Below, piece after piece: positions 42,811-54,705 of a stretch of DNA of 64,000 bases (the first letter of the stretch is position 1; each line of letters starts with the position of its first letter). The position numbers were made by a program, and so were the translations under genes. The notes below the pieces were generated by a model, which was not told where the DNA came from, did not search any database, and worked only from the letters and a program-made list of their open reading frames with translations. The DNA is from Kangiella taiwanensis (lineage in GTDB: Bacteria; Pseudomonadota; Gammaproteobacteria; Enterobacterales; Kangiellaceae). The stretch is from the NCBI RefSeq assembly GCF_020005165.1, contig NZ_JAHCLT010000001.1, positions 248,001-312,000 of the forward strand, in the 5' to 3' direction.

Positions 42811-45800
42811 CTACGGTAGCGGCACGCTGGCACATGTCGCTGAATTAAATGTTGGCGCATCACCCACCACATTCACTGTTGAACCATTGTTATCCGAGGC
42901 AATGGCAGCAACCGATGCTTGAGTCACAGAGCCGCCTGCACCAGTGCTATCAAAGTCTAGCTCTATGGTACCGACTGAATTACCGCTGAGATTGAAGCAA
43001 GCGCTTCTTCCTGTGTCGCGCACATCCTCTACGACAATCGTTTTATTTCCAGCCTGAATACCTGAGAACGTGTTGTTTGATGCCGCCACATTCAAATGGG
43101 ATGCACCGCTAGCTGTATCATCATCAGTAAAGATAAAAATACCGTCGTCACTGTCTGTAATTACGCCGTCATCACCATTAACTGCCGTTATGGTGTTATT
43201 GCGAATGGTGAAGTTTCCAGTTCCTGCAGCATCTCGGAAATCAATTCCCACACCGTCATCATCGAAGCTAATAGTATTGTTATTGACATCGATGGTGATG
43301 TTCATGGTGCTAGTGCCTGAAATGTGACCGTCAAAATCTAAGTCCAGTCCGTCAGCATTATCGGATGAGAATGTATTCCCTGTGATCGAGCCACTCATGG
43401 TTAAGGTTGAACTCGCTCCGGCTAGGCCAATCACCTGCACACCTTCACCTTGCACACCCGTCAGATTATTGTTGTTGACATCAAAGGTCGTGGTCGAGCC
43501 CGCAGATCCAATAATGGCAATACCGCCACCGTTCGGGAAGTTATCAGGCCCGCCACCATTGGTAGAGGTGACTCCTGTCACTATAAGGTTGTTAGTTCCC
43601 GTTCCTTGTGCAAAATAAGCAATCACATCTGATTCAACATTGTTAAAGCTGCCACCCGAAAGCAATACATCGGTATTAATCGAGCCTTCACTTTGCACAC
43701 GGATTGCATCTTCGCCTTGTGTATCATCGTTGTCGTTCACACTGACATTAACCATGTCTAAGTCGAGTGAGCCACCACCTTCATTGACAATATCAATCGC
43801 ACGTTCATGTGTGTTGGTAATGATTACGTTTTCAAATCGTGCAGTGCCGAAGAGGCCATTTTGGCCTAAGGTTTCAGCAACAAAGCCGAAGGTATCATCG
43901 TCAGCAGCGGCTTCCGTGCTCCCTGCATTATCCACCGTAGTATTGCTCACAGTAATACCATTCACGCGCAAGCCTTTAATCGCTTCCCGATTGATGTTAC
44001 TGATTTGCAAACCATTAAACACAGGATCTTTGGTATCAGTTAAACGTATCGCTTCAGTAGTGATATTCGCCAGAGTACCGCCCGAACCGAACGTCGTTGC
44101 AATGCCCGTTACAACTAAGCTACCTACCGTACCGGTATCATCCAATGAGATAGCATTTGCGCCACCGTTTTGAGAAATGCTCTGGAAATTAAGGTCTCCT
44201 GCGCCTATAGTCGTGCTCGCTACGTTAAGCGCACCACCCATACCAGCGTTAATGGTATTACCAGGTCCAGTAACACTGACCGTACCGCCACCACTGATAT
44301 TTACCGCAAGCCCCGCCGTCGCATCAATATCTAGGCCACCGTTAGTCACATTAACCACCGCACCTGAATTGTTTGTAATTTTTAACGCTGTATTGGTAGC
44401 GGTGTTAATTACCTGTGAGCTACCGCTGAGATTAATCGTGCCCCCAGTATTACTGTCGATATTGAGACCTGCGCCTGTTTCGCTAATAGCACTACTGATA
44501 TTCACCGTCCCACCGGTTCTGCCGGTAACTTCCACCGCACGGTTTTGTGAGTTAGTAATTCCGGCCGACATGATGACATCACCTGAACCACCATTAACGT
44601 CAAAGGCATTGGCCACAACTGGCGTCATCGAGCCAATCGATCCGCTAGTGATATTTACCGCATTGGTATTACCTACAATTTCGATACCGTTACCCGTAAT
44701 GCCATCTAAATCTACAGCGGTTACATTGACGTCGCCATTTGGCCCATTCAGGTATAAGCCTCGACCACTCACATTATCCAATGTAACGGAGCCAAAGCTG
44801 GTGTTTGCTGTAGAAGCATTCACTTCAATACCGTCGCCACCACCTGAAGTTCCCGCGACATTAACACCACCAAGCGCAAACATTCCGCCTCCGACATTGG
44901 TTAAGTTGATCGCATCGGCAACGATAATACCGGCACTTGTAGCACTGCTGATATTGACGCCACCAGAACCGATGGTAATCCCATTAAGTTCAATTAACGG
45001 CCCTGTTACTGAATCAATAGTGTTTGATGCGCTTGATAGCGATAAATTACCACCACCACTTGCGACTATGCCTTTACCTGACGTCGTATCAATGTCTAAA
45101 GCACCGCTGAGATCAACAGTCAGCGCAGAGGCATTACCCGTCATGCTTATAGCATCGGCAGCAGCTGTATTAAGGGTAAATGAAGGGGCGAGAGTAATAG
45201 TGCCACCACTATTATTAGTAATCACAATAGCGTTATCGCCGTTCGTTTGACTGACGCTTCCTGCGACAAAGTTTAAACTGGCGCCGCTGTCACGAACCTG
45301 AATGGCTTTTTGTGTAATGTTAGAAAAAGTCGCGTTATCCATGCGGACATTGGCGCTTCCCTGATTGATATCGATACCTTCAGAAGTACCGTCTAAGGTT
45401 ACTGTTCCTTCTAAGTTATAGGTTCCGTCGGCCTGCAGAAACTGAATACCCGTACCGTCTGTTGCGTTTAAATTACCAGTGAAGCTCACGGTTCCAGTAT
45501 CATGGTAATACACCACGAAAGCTCCGCTATTTTCGCTTTGATTAATGTCGCCGCTGTACTGGATATCAGACGAGCCACCCGAAACAAAGAACAAAGCGCC
45601 CGATGCTTTGTCGATCGTCCCTGAACCAAAATCAATATTGCCGGTACCATTACCCGACACCTGAACACCATTACCGCCAATATTGTTAGCCGTTGTTCCC
45701 ACAGTTACGCTATTAAATGTCACACTGCCAGTATTACTGACCACTTCAATGCCATTGCCAGAACTGCTTCCTACATCAACATCACCCAAAGTTACAGAAT

Positions 45801-47592
45801 CAATATTTTCGCGGATATAAACACCGACATCAGTGCCGAAACCGTTAGAGTTTCTAGCAGTCACATTACCCAAAATCAACTGTCCTAGAGTATTATCAGC
45901 ATCAACCTCTAAAGCATTCTCTCCAAAACCGTCAACTGATATGTCACCTAGTACGGTAATATCTGCTGTGCCTCTTGCGATACGAAGTCCATCGCTATTG
46001 GCATTGTTTACGGTAATACCGCCTAGCACCTCAACTGCACCAGCCAAGTTAAACAAATCAACACCTCGCTGACCGGAATTTGTTGAACTTAGGCTATCTA
46101 AAGTCAAAGTACCGACGTTTACCCCTGTTGTGCCACCATTCAAAATCACAGCAGCACCATTAGTGGCATCAATCACATTATTAAAAGTATTAGCATCACT
46201 AAGATTAAGTAGGCCACTATTTGCAATCAGTCCATTCCCGTTTATTGTAGTGATGTCAAAGTCGCCGTTAAAGCTATAACTTGCGGTCGAACCATCCTCA
46301 AGATTCACGGCCGTTCCCACGCCTGAAGTTACGATGACATCTTCAAACTCAAAGGCAGGGGAGCCTGAGTTATTGAATAAATTTATTGCGGAACCACCAT
46401 TATTCGACAAGGCCCCAGTAACACTTAAACCACCACCCGTCTTGTTCTGCACATCAATATTACGGCCACCGTTTATCGTCACATCACCATCCAGTGTTAT
46501 GGTTGCCGTGCCGCCATCGACTGCCACGGCATTAGTGCTTGTCGAGCCCGTAATATTCCCGGTGTAGACAAAGTTCCCCGTGTGGTTATCCAGATCGAAA
46601 GCACCGCCCGTTGCAGACAACGTTATGGTTGAGTTTTGTAACACACCTCCTGAAGCGCCCGATCCAACAATGCTGTAACCTGCGCTCGGTGTGAAATCAA
46701 AACCTTCGATAGTGTTATCAGCAGCCAGAGTCAGGCTCCCGCTAAAGCCCGGTGCTGTTCCGGCTGGAATAATGGTTGCGCTGCCAGCGCTTAATTCAGA
46801 ACCTGCTCCTACCAAACGTTGATTAGCTTCCAGCTCGAGTGCATCAGCATAAGTCCCTTCAAACAGATAAATGACATCACCAGCTTCGTCGCTATCGCCA
46901 ACGCCACCTGCACCATTTATCTCTGCAAAGCTGTTAAACGGCATACTTTGTGATCCATCACCGCCAGCCGCAGCATTCGCATCAACAAACCAGACTTTGC
47001 CAGTCACATTCATCGTTACGGTACCTGAACCCGTCATCGCGTCATCGTCAACTGCGGTATAGTTAAAGGTGTCTGTGCCTGTAAAGTTAAGGGCAGGGGA
47101 GTAGCTAAAACTACCATTAGCATTAATCGTTACTGTGCCACCTTGAGCTGTTGTTACCACCTCTGCGGTCACCGTCATTCCCGCGTTAGTCGGCGCATTA
47201 GCATCCTTTGGATCAAAGTCATTGTTGAGCAGTCCGTCAGCTACGCTCGCAGTGTAAGTCACATTTCCCAAGGTACTGTAGTCATCGTCAACTGCAACAG
47301 GAGTTACCCTAACGGATCCAGCCACCAACGTTGTGTTCGTGTCCAATGTGGCTTCAAACATGACGTTTTGCGCCTCATCGCTACCCGCTGTATTATCCAC
47401 GTCACTCTGGTAAGTAACGGTATCGCCTCGATCCACATTGCCGTCGCTATCATTATCTGTGGTCACCTGATCATCGAGTTCGACTTTAACATCAGGTGCC
47501 GCAGCCATACTGTTGAACGTCATCGCCGAGAGCGTGACAAATACGGCTATTCGGGTTTTAGATACAGTTTTTTTCAACATGAGGTAGTCCAT
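42811..47592 (-). CDS. Giant exported parallel beta-helix protein
   Basis: A 1593-residue secreted protein. Signal peptide ending in MAAA near residue 32, then a DUF11-like strand region (DVKVELDDQVTTDNDSDG), a cadherin/VCBS-like domain (VDDDYSTLGNVTYT...GTDTFNYTAVDDD), and from about residue 200 a very long parallel beta-helix of short repeats (VWFVDANAAAGGDGS start, repeated Gly/Asn/Ser/Thr turns) that runs almost to the end, where a Cys-containing cap ends in CASVPLP. No membrane anchor or sorting tail is visible. ATGs at 47592 and 47580 are both possible. It is 64 bp after the orphan gene and probably in one operon with the tail-collar genes. Confidence 0.8.
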   Translation of the reverse strand: MDYLMLKKTVSKTRIAVFVTLSAMTFNSMAAAPDVKVELDDQVTTDNDSDGNVDRGDTVTYQSDVDNTAGSDEAQNVMFEATLDTNTTLVAGSVRVTPVAVDDDYSTLGNVTYTASVADGLLNNDFDPKDANAPTNAGMTVTAEVVTTAQGGTVTINANGSFSYSPALNFTGTDTFNYTAVDDDAMTGSGTVTMNVTGKVWFVDANAAAGGDGSQSMPFNSFAEINGAGGVGDSDEAGDVIYLFEGTYADALELEANQRLVGAGSELSAGSATIIPAGTAPGFSGSLTLAADNTIEGFDFTPSAGYSIVGSGASGGVLQNSTITLSATGGAFDLDNHTGNFVYTGNITGSTSTNAVAVDGGTATITLDGDVTINGGRNIDVQNKTGGGLSVTGALSNNGGSAINLFNNSGSPAFEFEDVIVTSGVGTAVNLEDGSTASYSFNGDFDITTINGNGLIANSGLLNLSDANTFNNVIDATNGAAVILNGGTTGVNVGTLTLDSLSSTNSGQRGVDLFNLAGAVEVLGGITVNNANSDGLRIARGTADITVLGDISVDGFGENALEVDADNTLGQLILGNVTARNSNGFGTDVGVYIRENIDSVTLGDVDVGSSSGNGIEVVSNTGSVTFNSVTVGTTANNIGGNGVQVSGNGTGNIDFGSGTIDKASGALFFVSGGSSDIQYSGDINQSENSGAFVVYYHDTGTVSFTGNLNATDGTGIQFLQADGTYNLEGTVTLDGTSEGIDINQGSANVRMDNATFSNITQKAIQVRDSGASLNFVAGSVSQTNGDNAIVITNNSGGTITLAPSFTLNTAAADAISMTGNASALTVDLSGALDIDTTSGKGIVASGGGNLSLSSASNTIDSVTGPLIELNGITIGSGGVNISSATSAGIIVADAINLTNVGGGMFALGGVNVAGTSGGGDGIEVNASTANTSFGSVTLDNVSGRGLYLNGPNGDVNVTAVDLDGITGNGIEIVGNTNAVNITSGSIGSMTPVVANAFDVNGGSGDVIMSAGITNSQNRAVEVTGRTGGTVNISSAISETGAGLNIDSNTGGTINLSGSSQVINTATNTALKITNNSGAVVNVTNGGLDIDATAGLAVNISGGGTVSVTGPGNTINAGMGGALNVASTTIGAGDLNFQSISQNGGANAISLDDTGTVGSLVVTGIATTFGSGGTLANITTEAIRLTDTKDPVFNGLQISNINREAIKGLRVNGITVSNTTVDNAGSTEAAADDDTFGFVAETLGQNGLFGTARFENVIITNTHERAIDIVNEGGGSLDLDMVNVSVNDNDDTQGEDAIRVQSEGSINTDVLLSGGSFNNVESDVIAYFAQGTGTNNLIVTGVTSTNGGGPDNFPNGGGIAIIGSAGSTTTFDVNNNNLTGVQGEGVQVIGLAGASSTLTMSGSITGNTFSSDNADGLDLDFDGHISGTSTMNITIDVNNNTISFDDDGVGIDFRDAAGTGNFTIRNNTITAVNGDDGVITDSDDGIFIFTDDDTASGASHLNVAASNNTFSGIQAGNKTIVVEDVRDTGRSACFNLSGNSVGTIELDFDSTGAGGSVTQASVAAIASDNNGSTVNVVGDAPTFNSATCASVPLP

Positions 47593-47656
47593 GTAACGGT
47601 TATAATTAATGACAAGGTTTGAACACTTTCACCAACACAGTCTGGGTTAACGAGTC

Positions 47657-48049
47657 TTATTCGTCAGCGTGGACCGTAACGTCTGCGAGATGAACAATCA
47701 TGCCACCTTTTTCAAATTTCAAATCCAAACAGCCGTGAGCATCCACCACTGCCTCGACGGTCGTCCCGCCTTCATAACGAAAATAAGCGTCTAAGCCACG
47801 ATAGCGAATTAAACCGCCCCAGGTCTGTTGGGTCCACGGTAAATCTGAAGATGTGTATTGAGGAAGTTTCTTTTCGGCGAGGTCGATGAAGTTGATTTCA
47901 CCCATGCCCGGAACAAAAATAATATGGTTGCCCCAATTATCAAAGGTGACGGTTTTACTAGGGCCGATGACACTTTTGGCGTTATTTGCCGCAGGATCAT
48001 CCAGATGGAGAGAATGGAAATAGTTGTTGGTTATTTTCACGTTGTACAT
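47657..48049 (-). CDS. Orphan 130-residue protein before the beta-helix gene
   Basis: I do not recognise this family. It has 130 residues, no signal peptide and no membrane segment. It starts MYNVKITNNYFHSLHLDD, contains GNHIIFVPGMGEINFIDLAEKK and WTQQTWGGLIRYRGLDAYFRYEGG, rich in aromatic residues and beta-strand-like, and ends acidic. Its codon use and context suggest it belongs to the surface-protein block: 64 bp upstream of the giant gene on the same strand. A role as an export chaperone or assembly factor would fit but is not shown. Confidence 0.6.
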   Translation of the reverse strand: MYNVKITNNYFHSLHLDDPAANNAKSVIGPSKTVTFDNWGNHIIFVPGMGEINFIDLAEKKLPQYTSSDLPWTQQTWGGLIRYRGLDAYFRYEGGTTVEAVVDAHGCLDLKFEKGGMIVHLADVTVHADE

Positions 48050-48214
48050 GAATCTGTCCTTATCCTTTTCAATGCTGACTCAATGTCTTTAGGATCCCTA
48101 TTTGTCCTTGATGCCGTTCAAATATATCCCAGTTAATTTACAATACTGTGAACTGCATCACTTAGCAAGCACTAGTTATTCAATAACCAACAACTCCTAC
48201 CACTTAAGGTTAAC

Positions 48215-48931
48215 TTATTGTTGAGAAAAGACTTTTTGTAATAATTCTGTCGTTCTTGCCACAGGATTGTCACGTATCTTCTTTTCTTCTTGCGCTACCA
48301 AGGTAAACAAACCATCCAAGGTTTCCTGCATGACATAATCTTCTATGTTCATGTTGGGCTTATCCGAAAAAGGCAGTTTTTCGTAAGCCCCTAACAGCTG
48401 CTTATAATCATCATAAAAGCCTACTTTCTGCATACTGCTGGTAATAATAGGCTGGAATCGTCGCTCTAAATTACTTTGGGTTTTATCACGAAAATAATCA
48501 GTGGCTGCATTATCACCACCTCGCAATATTCCCCAAGCGTCAGCAATCGACATCGAGCTAATGGCGCCAATAAAGACATCTTTGGCTTCGCCAGAGGCTT
48601 TTTCAGCGGCACGATTCATTTGCTTTTCGAAGTTATTCACGTAGCTACCTAAGCCAACCTTGCGCAGTGTGCTGGCAGCGCTATCCAGTTGTTCAGGCAC
48701 CACAATCTTGATCAGTGGATTATTACTAAAACCTCCCGGCCGATTAGTACTGGTCACACTGTTTTTGGTACCAACCTCCAGCGCTTGCTTTAGCCCTGCA
48801 ACCACGGTTTGTTCCGACAGTTGCTGGTTGCCCCCAAGGCCATCTAATACATGATTAAGATCCGTGGTTTTACAGCTTGTTGCCAATAACAGTGCAACAC
48901 CTGCAGTAAAAGCTACTTTGAATAACTTCAT
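48215..48931 (-). CDS. DUF4197 lipoprotein
   Basis: A 238-residue lipoprotein (lipobox LATSC, Cys20). The mature part matches DUF4197: a GLKQALEVGTKNSV block, PLIKIVVPEQLDSAASTLRKVGLG, a helical GEAKDVFIGAISSMSIADAWGILRGGDNAATDYF, and a C-terminal ETLDGLFTLVAQEEKKIRDNP. Helical and periplasmic; no function is established. A separate unit, 66 bp upstream of nothing recognisable but downstream of the AEC transporter on the same strand. Confidence 0.88.
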   Translation of the reverse strand: MKLFKVAFTAGVALLLATSCKTTDLNHVLDGLGGNQQLSEQTVVAGLKQALEVGTKNSVTSTNRPGGFSNNPLIKIVVPEQLDSAASTLRKVGLGSYVNNFEKQMNRAAEKASGEAKDVFIGAISSMSIADAWGILRGGDNAATDYFRDKTQSNLERRFQPIITSSMQKVGFYDDYKQLLGAYEKLPFSDKPNMNIEDYVMQETLDGLFTLVAQEEKKIRDNPVARTTELLQKVFSQQ

Positions 48932-48997
48932 GATATACCTCTATATATCGACTTTAGGATACCCCGAACTGGGCTATGAACATATCACCCGATCGGG

Positions 48998-49894
48998 CTA
49001 GTTTAGGGTTTGTACTAACCATATCGTAGTCGGAATCGTCACCACCGACAACAACGTACTTAACGCTATGGTGTTATGAGCGATTTTACGATCGGTCTCA
49101 ACCGCCTCAACAAAAGGCATGACGCTAATACCTGTCGGACATGCAGCGAGAATGGTCAGCGACAGCAGGTGGGTAGGGCCAAGCTCCATGACACAGTAGC
49201 CGAAACTGAAGACAGCCGCGGGCAATAAGAGTAATTTAATCGTAGTGACCAACACAGTTTTCTTAATCACCGACCGACTTAAGGTTCCAAGGCTTGCAAG
49301 TGAGCTGCCTAAAATAATCAACGCTAAAGGCAGAGCAGCATCAGACACCATTTCTAAGGGCGTGAACAATTGCTTTGGAATAGGGATCTCGAAAACATTA
49401 AACAGCAAGCCCAAAACCACCCCAAGGATGACCGGGTTACTGAATATACCTAAGGCTGCCTTAAACTTGGACGGCGTGACGTTAACGCGTGTTGAAAATA
49501 GAAAAAAGCTACTGAACAAAATGAGGCTATGGCCTGAAATCACCGCCAGACTGATGACTAAGCCTTTTTGACCCGTGACCGACAATATGACTGGAATGCC
49601 CACAAGGACATTATTGGAGAAGGTCGAGGTGAGGGCGATGCGATGACTTAAGGTTAACGCCAATACAACAAAGATGATTAGTACTGGCGTGAAGTAGGCG
49701 AATAATGTGGTGCCGATGTCTTCTAGACCGGTCTCATAGACATTAACGAATAAAAAGACCGGAACGAACGCTTTGAACACGACCTTGGATAGGTCTTCGA
49801 AGAACTCTGTTCGCACCAACCGCCACTTTATCAGCACCACCCCAATCAGCACCACAAGGGCGACTGGGATGATGGCGTTTAAAATGACGGTCAA
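48998..49894 (-). CDS. AEC family (auxin efflux carrier-like) transporter
   Basis: A 298-residue integral membrane protein with about ten helices in two inverted halves (five each). N-terminal IIPVALVVLIGVVLIKW and the central FSNPVILGVVLGLLFN and LILGSSLASLG motifs are typical of the AEC family, whose bacterial members move organic acids or related anions. Substrate unknown. It starts 8 bp after hemB, so the transporter is in the same operon as the haem genes. Confidence 0.85.
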   Translation of the reverse strand: MTVILNAIIPVALVVLIGVVLIKWRLVRTEFFEDLSKVVFKAFVPVFLFVNVYETGLEDIGTTLFAYFTPVLIIFVVLALTLSHRIALTSTFSNNVLVGIPVILSVTGQKGLVISLAVISGHSLILFSSFFLFSTRVNVTPSKFKAALGIFSNPVILGVVLGLLFNVFEIPIPKQLFTPLEMVSDAALPLALIILGSSLASLGTLSRSVIKKTVLVTTIKLLLLPAAVFSFGYCVMELGPTHLLSLTILAACPTGISVMPFVEAVETDRKIAHNTIALSTLLSVVTIPTTIWLVQTLN

Positions 49895-49902
49895 AGGCTA
49901 CC

Positions 49903-50919
<1,017 letters not shown>

Positions 50920-50924
50920 TTATC

Positions 50925-52480
<1,556 letters not shown>

Positions 52481-52630
52481 ATGATTCGACTCGTTGCTAC
52501 AGCATAAGGTTTATGGCTTTAGGTCGAATTTTAACGGCTTAGCCAGCTCTTGTGTAGGTTTTGACCACAAAATTATCGCTTTTCCTAAAGAATATGCATA
52601 GGATTAACAAAAAAGGAATCATGAATACTT

Positions 52631-52939
52631 ATGCTAGAACTGAGACCCACCTGCGAACACTGCAATAAATTACTTCCGCCAGAATCTACTGAAGCCATGA
52701 TTTGTACTTTTGAGTGCACTTTTTGCCGTGATTGCGTTGATGATATCTTGTTTAATGTCTGCCCAAACTGTGGCGGCGGCTTTACACCAAGACCCATCAG
52801 GCCGCAAATCAATTGGAAAGATGGTAATTGCTTAACCCGGCATCCAGCTAGTATCAAAGTTGTGCATAAACCGGTCGACCCGATAGAGCATCGTACTTTC
52901 GCCAAAGCGATTAAGAAAATATCTCCTGAGTGGCGCTAA
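52631..52939 (+). CDS. DUF1272 zinc-ribbon-like protein
   Basis: A 102-residue protein with a Cys-rich N-terminal half: MLELRPTCEHC, MICTFECTFCRDC, and NVCPNCGGGF. This spacing matches DUF1272 and suggests a zinc-binding ribbon. The C-terminal third is basic and hydrophilic and not part of the family core. Role unknown. Single gene, divergent from tsaC and convergent with the DsbG-like gene. Confidence 0.88.
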   Translation: MLELRPTCEHCNKLLPPESTEAMICTFECTFCRDCVDDILFNVCPNCGGGFTPRPIRPQINWKDGNCLTRHPASIKVVHKPVDPIEHRTFAKAIKKISPEWR

Positions 52940-52955
52940 GACCTTTATAGCTTCA

Positions 52956-52976
52956 AAGCCAGGCTTAGTCTGGCTT
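52956..52976. terminator. Hairpin between DUF1272 and the DsbG-like gene
   Basis: AAGCCAG and CTGGCTT pair over 7 bp across a 7-base loop, overlapping the last codons of the DsbG-like gene. No clear T-run follows, so this is a weak terminator candidate. Confidence 0.35.
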
Positions 52977-53804
52977 CGGACTTCCCATCATATCTTCAAG
53001 CATGTCACCTTGCGGCATACCCTGAACACTTTTAACTTTTCCATCCAGATCTTTATAGAAAGAGGTTGGCGTGGCACCAAAGCCTAAGCGTTGCATCATA
53101 TTGGTGTTTAGCTGAATACGAACCTGACCTTTTTCTACGGCTTTCTTGTCTATTTCCACACCACCTTGCGCAAACTGCTCATGATGCTTTTCCATCATAG
53201 CTTCTGGATCATCGCTTCCCAGAATGGTTGCCCCTTTATCCATACTGCTTTGACGTAAAATAGCCACTAGGATATGGCGAAACTGTACCTCACCGGCCTT
53301 GATCCAAGGATCCGCTGCCTCACGAAACTTATGGCAGTAAGGGCAGTTAGTATCCGTAAAAGTATAAATAACAACTGGCGCCTCATCGCTACCATCGGCA
53401 ACCCAGGCACTGTCTTCCAACTCTTTCCACACTCGGTCCATGCGAGGCCCCTCAACAAGCTGATCCATCACGTCTACCGTCAAGTTGACACCCTCAGCGT
53501 CAATCAAAGTGCCGACAATCGCATGCTCTTTGTCTTTAGTGACATAGATCGCTAATGGTTTTCCGCGCATCATGCCTGCGTAGCCAATCATACCTGCAGG
53601 CGCTTCAAAGGTATCAATAATCTCGACACCTTGATCGATGATGCTTTCTATAGGCGCTGGATACTGTTTCACTCGCTCTAAAGCACCTTGCTCTTGGTTC
53701 TGCTCTGACGTCTCGGTTGTACTCATTGAATCTTTTGATGAGTCATCTGCACAGGCTGTTAGCGATACTGTCGCCGCTAAGAGTAATACTTTTACATACT
53801 TCAT
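52965..53804 (-). CDS. DsbG-like thioredoxin-fold lipoprotein
   Basis: A 279-residue lipoprotein (lipobox LTAC, Cys18) with an acidic linker of about 25 residues and a DsbC/DsbG-type arrangement: an N-terminal dimerisation-like domain (ESIIDQGVEIIDTFEAPAGMIGYAG) and a thioredoxin domain with active-site CPYC at 154-157 in DTNCPYCHKF. It isomerises or reduces disulfides in the periplasm, anchored to the outer membrane. DsbC has CGYC and DsbG CPYC, which supports a DsbG-like assignment. Its start overlaps the TlpA-like gene by 4 bp. Confidence 0.82.
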   Translation of the reverse strand: MKYVKVLLLAATVSLTACADDSSKDSMSTTETSEQNQEQGALERVKQYPAPIESIIDQGVEIIDTFEAPAGMIGYAGMMRGKPLAIYVTKDKEHAIVGTLIDAEGVNLTVDVMDQLVEGPRMDRVWKELEDSAWVADGSDEAPVVIYTFTDTNCPYCHKFREAADPWIKAGEVQFRHILVAILRQSSMDKGATILGSDDPEAMMEKHHEQFAQGGVEIDKKAVEKGQVRIQLNTNMMQRLGFGATPTSFYKDLDGKVKSVQGMPQGDMLEDMMGSPKPD

Positions 53805-54655
53805 TCTTTGCTCACATCTTCATCTTGATCAAAGTGATGATCAGTTTGTTGAGTTATTTTTTCTAGCTTTGAGGCCAATGTTGCACTCGATAATTCACCC
53901 AAATGTGCATCAACGATTTGACCTTTACCATTAATAAACAGTGTCGTTGGCAAGGCTCTGCTACCCGCTAGCTGCCCTAGCATGGCTTTACTATCCACCA
54001 CCATATTCCTTAGCTGTAACGATTCTTTCGCCATAAATTGCTCAATGACCGCGCGGTGCTCTCCCTGATTTACAAACACAATACCCACGTTAGAGTAATC
54101 TTTCTGAGCTTGTTGTAACACGGGCATCTCACGCCGACAAGGAGGACACCAAGTCGCCCATAGATTGATGACTCTCGGCTTTCCCGCTTCGATAGTGTTG
54201 AGCTCAACACTGTCATCGTTCAAGTCTGTCACAACCAAAGTAGGCAGCTTCTGCGAGGTATCTTTAATCATCCAAAGCGCGCCATTCGCTAACCCCCACA
54301 GCAAAGCACCAGCACCAATCCCTGAAACCAAGGCCTTGCGGATTTTTGGTTGTCGCCAATAAGTTATTGCCGTTAGTGCGATCACGGTCATCAGCCCGGC
54401 CCAGCCATTAAATCCAGCATCGCGGATATCGATCATTGACCATAAGTCTGTTCGATACTCATCCCAATACTGAATCACAAATACGACTCTGGCTACTACC
54501 ATGGCGATAATAAATATTGTCGCTATTTTACCATCTGCTGATTGTTTATGTTGCCGTCCTACAATATAACCAACCAACATGGCCAAGCCAAAACTGACTA
54601 ATACTAACAACCTGTCTAGAGGTAAGCTTAAGGAGCCAATCGAAATACTGAACAT
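53801..54655 (-). CDS. TlpA-like thiol reductase fused to an Lgt-like membrane domain
   Basis: A 284-residue protein in two parts. Residues 1-130 hold four membrane helices in a pattern close to the prolipoprotein transferase Lgt fold (with VARVVFVIQYWDEYRTDLWSMIDIRDAGFN, the Lgt-like Arg/Asp block) but without the full catalytic set. Residues 135-260 form a thioredoxin domain with WCPPC at 169-173 and a cis-Pro in RALPTTLF. It would receive electrons in the membrane and pass them to the overlapping DsbG-like lipoprotein. Similar fusions are annotated as TlpA-family disulfide reductases. Confidence 0.82.
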   Translation of the reverse strand: MFSISIGSLSLPLDRLLVLVSFGLAMLVGYIVGRQHKQSADGKIATIFIIAMVVARVVFVIQYWDEYRTDLWSMIDIRDAGFNGWAGLMTVIALTAITYWRQPKIRKALVSGIGAGALLWGLANGALWMIKDTSQKLPTLVVTDLNDDSVELNTIEAGKPRVINLWATWCPPCRREMPVLQQAQKDYSNVGIVFVNQGEHRAVIEQFMAKESLQLRNMVVDSKAMLGQLAGSRALPTTLFINGKGQIVDAHLGELSSATLASKLEKITQQTDHHFDQDEDVSKE

Positions 54656-54705
54656 GGTTTAACGAAACATCGTTATTTAGCAATTACTTATCGAGCGTTG
54701 ATTGT

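Noticed and set aside
44177-45250. A 357-codon open frame on the plus strand inside the giant beta-helix gene
   Set aside because: It is antisense to a repetitive, low-stop coding region; its protein is a Pro/Leu/Val-rich artefact without start signals or domains.
52956-52976. Strong terminator between DUF1272 and the DsbG-like gene
   Set aside because: The stem is only 7 bp and no T-run follows; listed only as a weak candidate.
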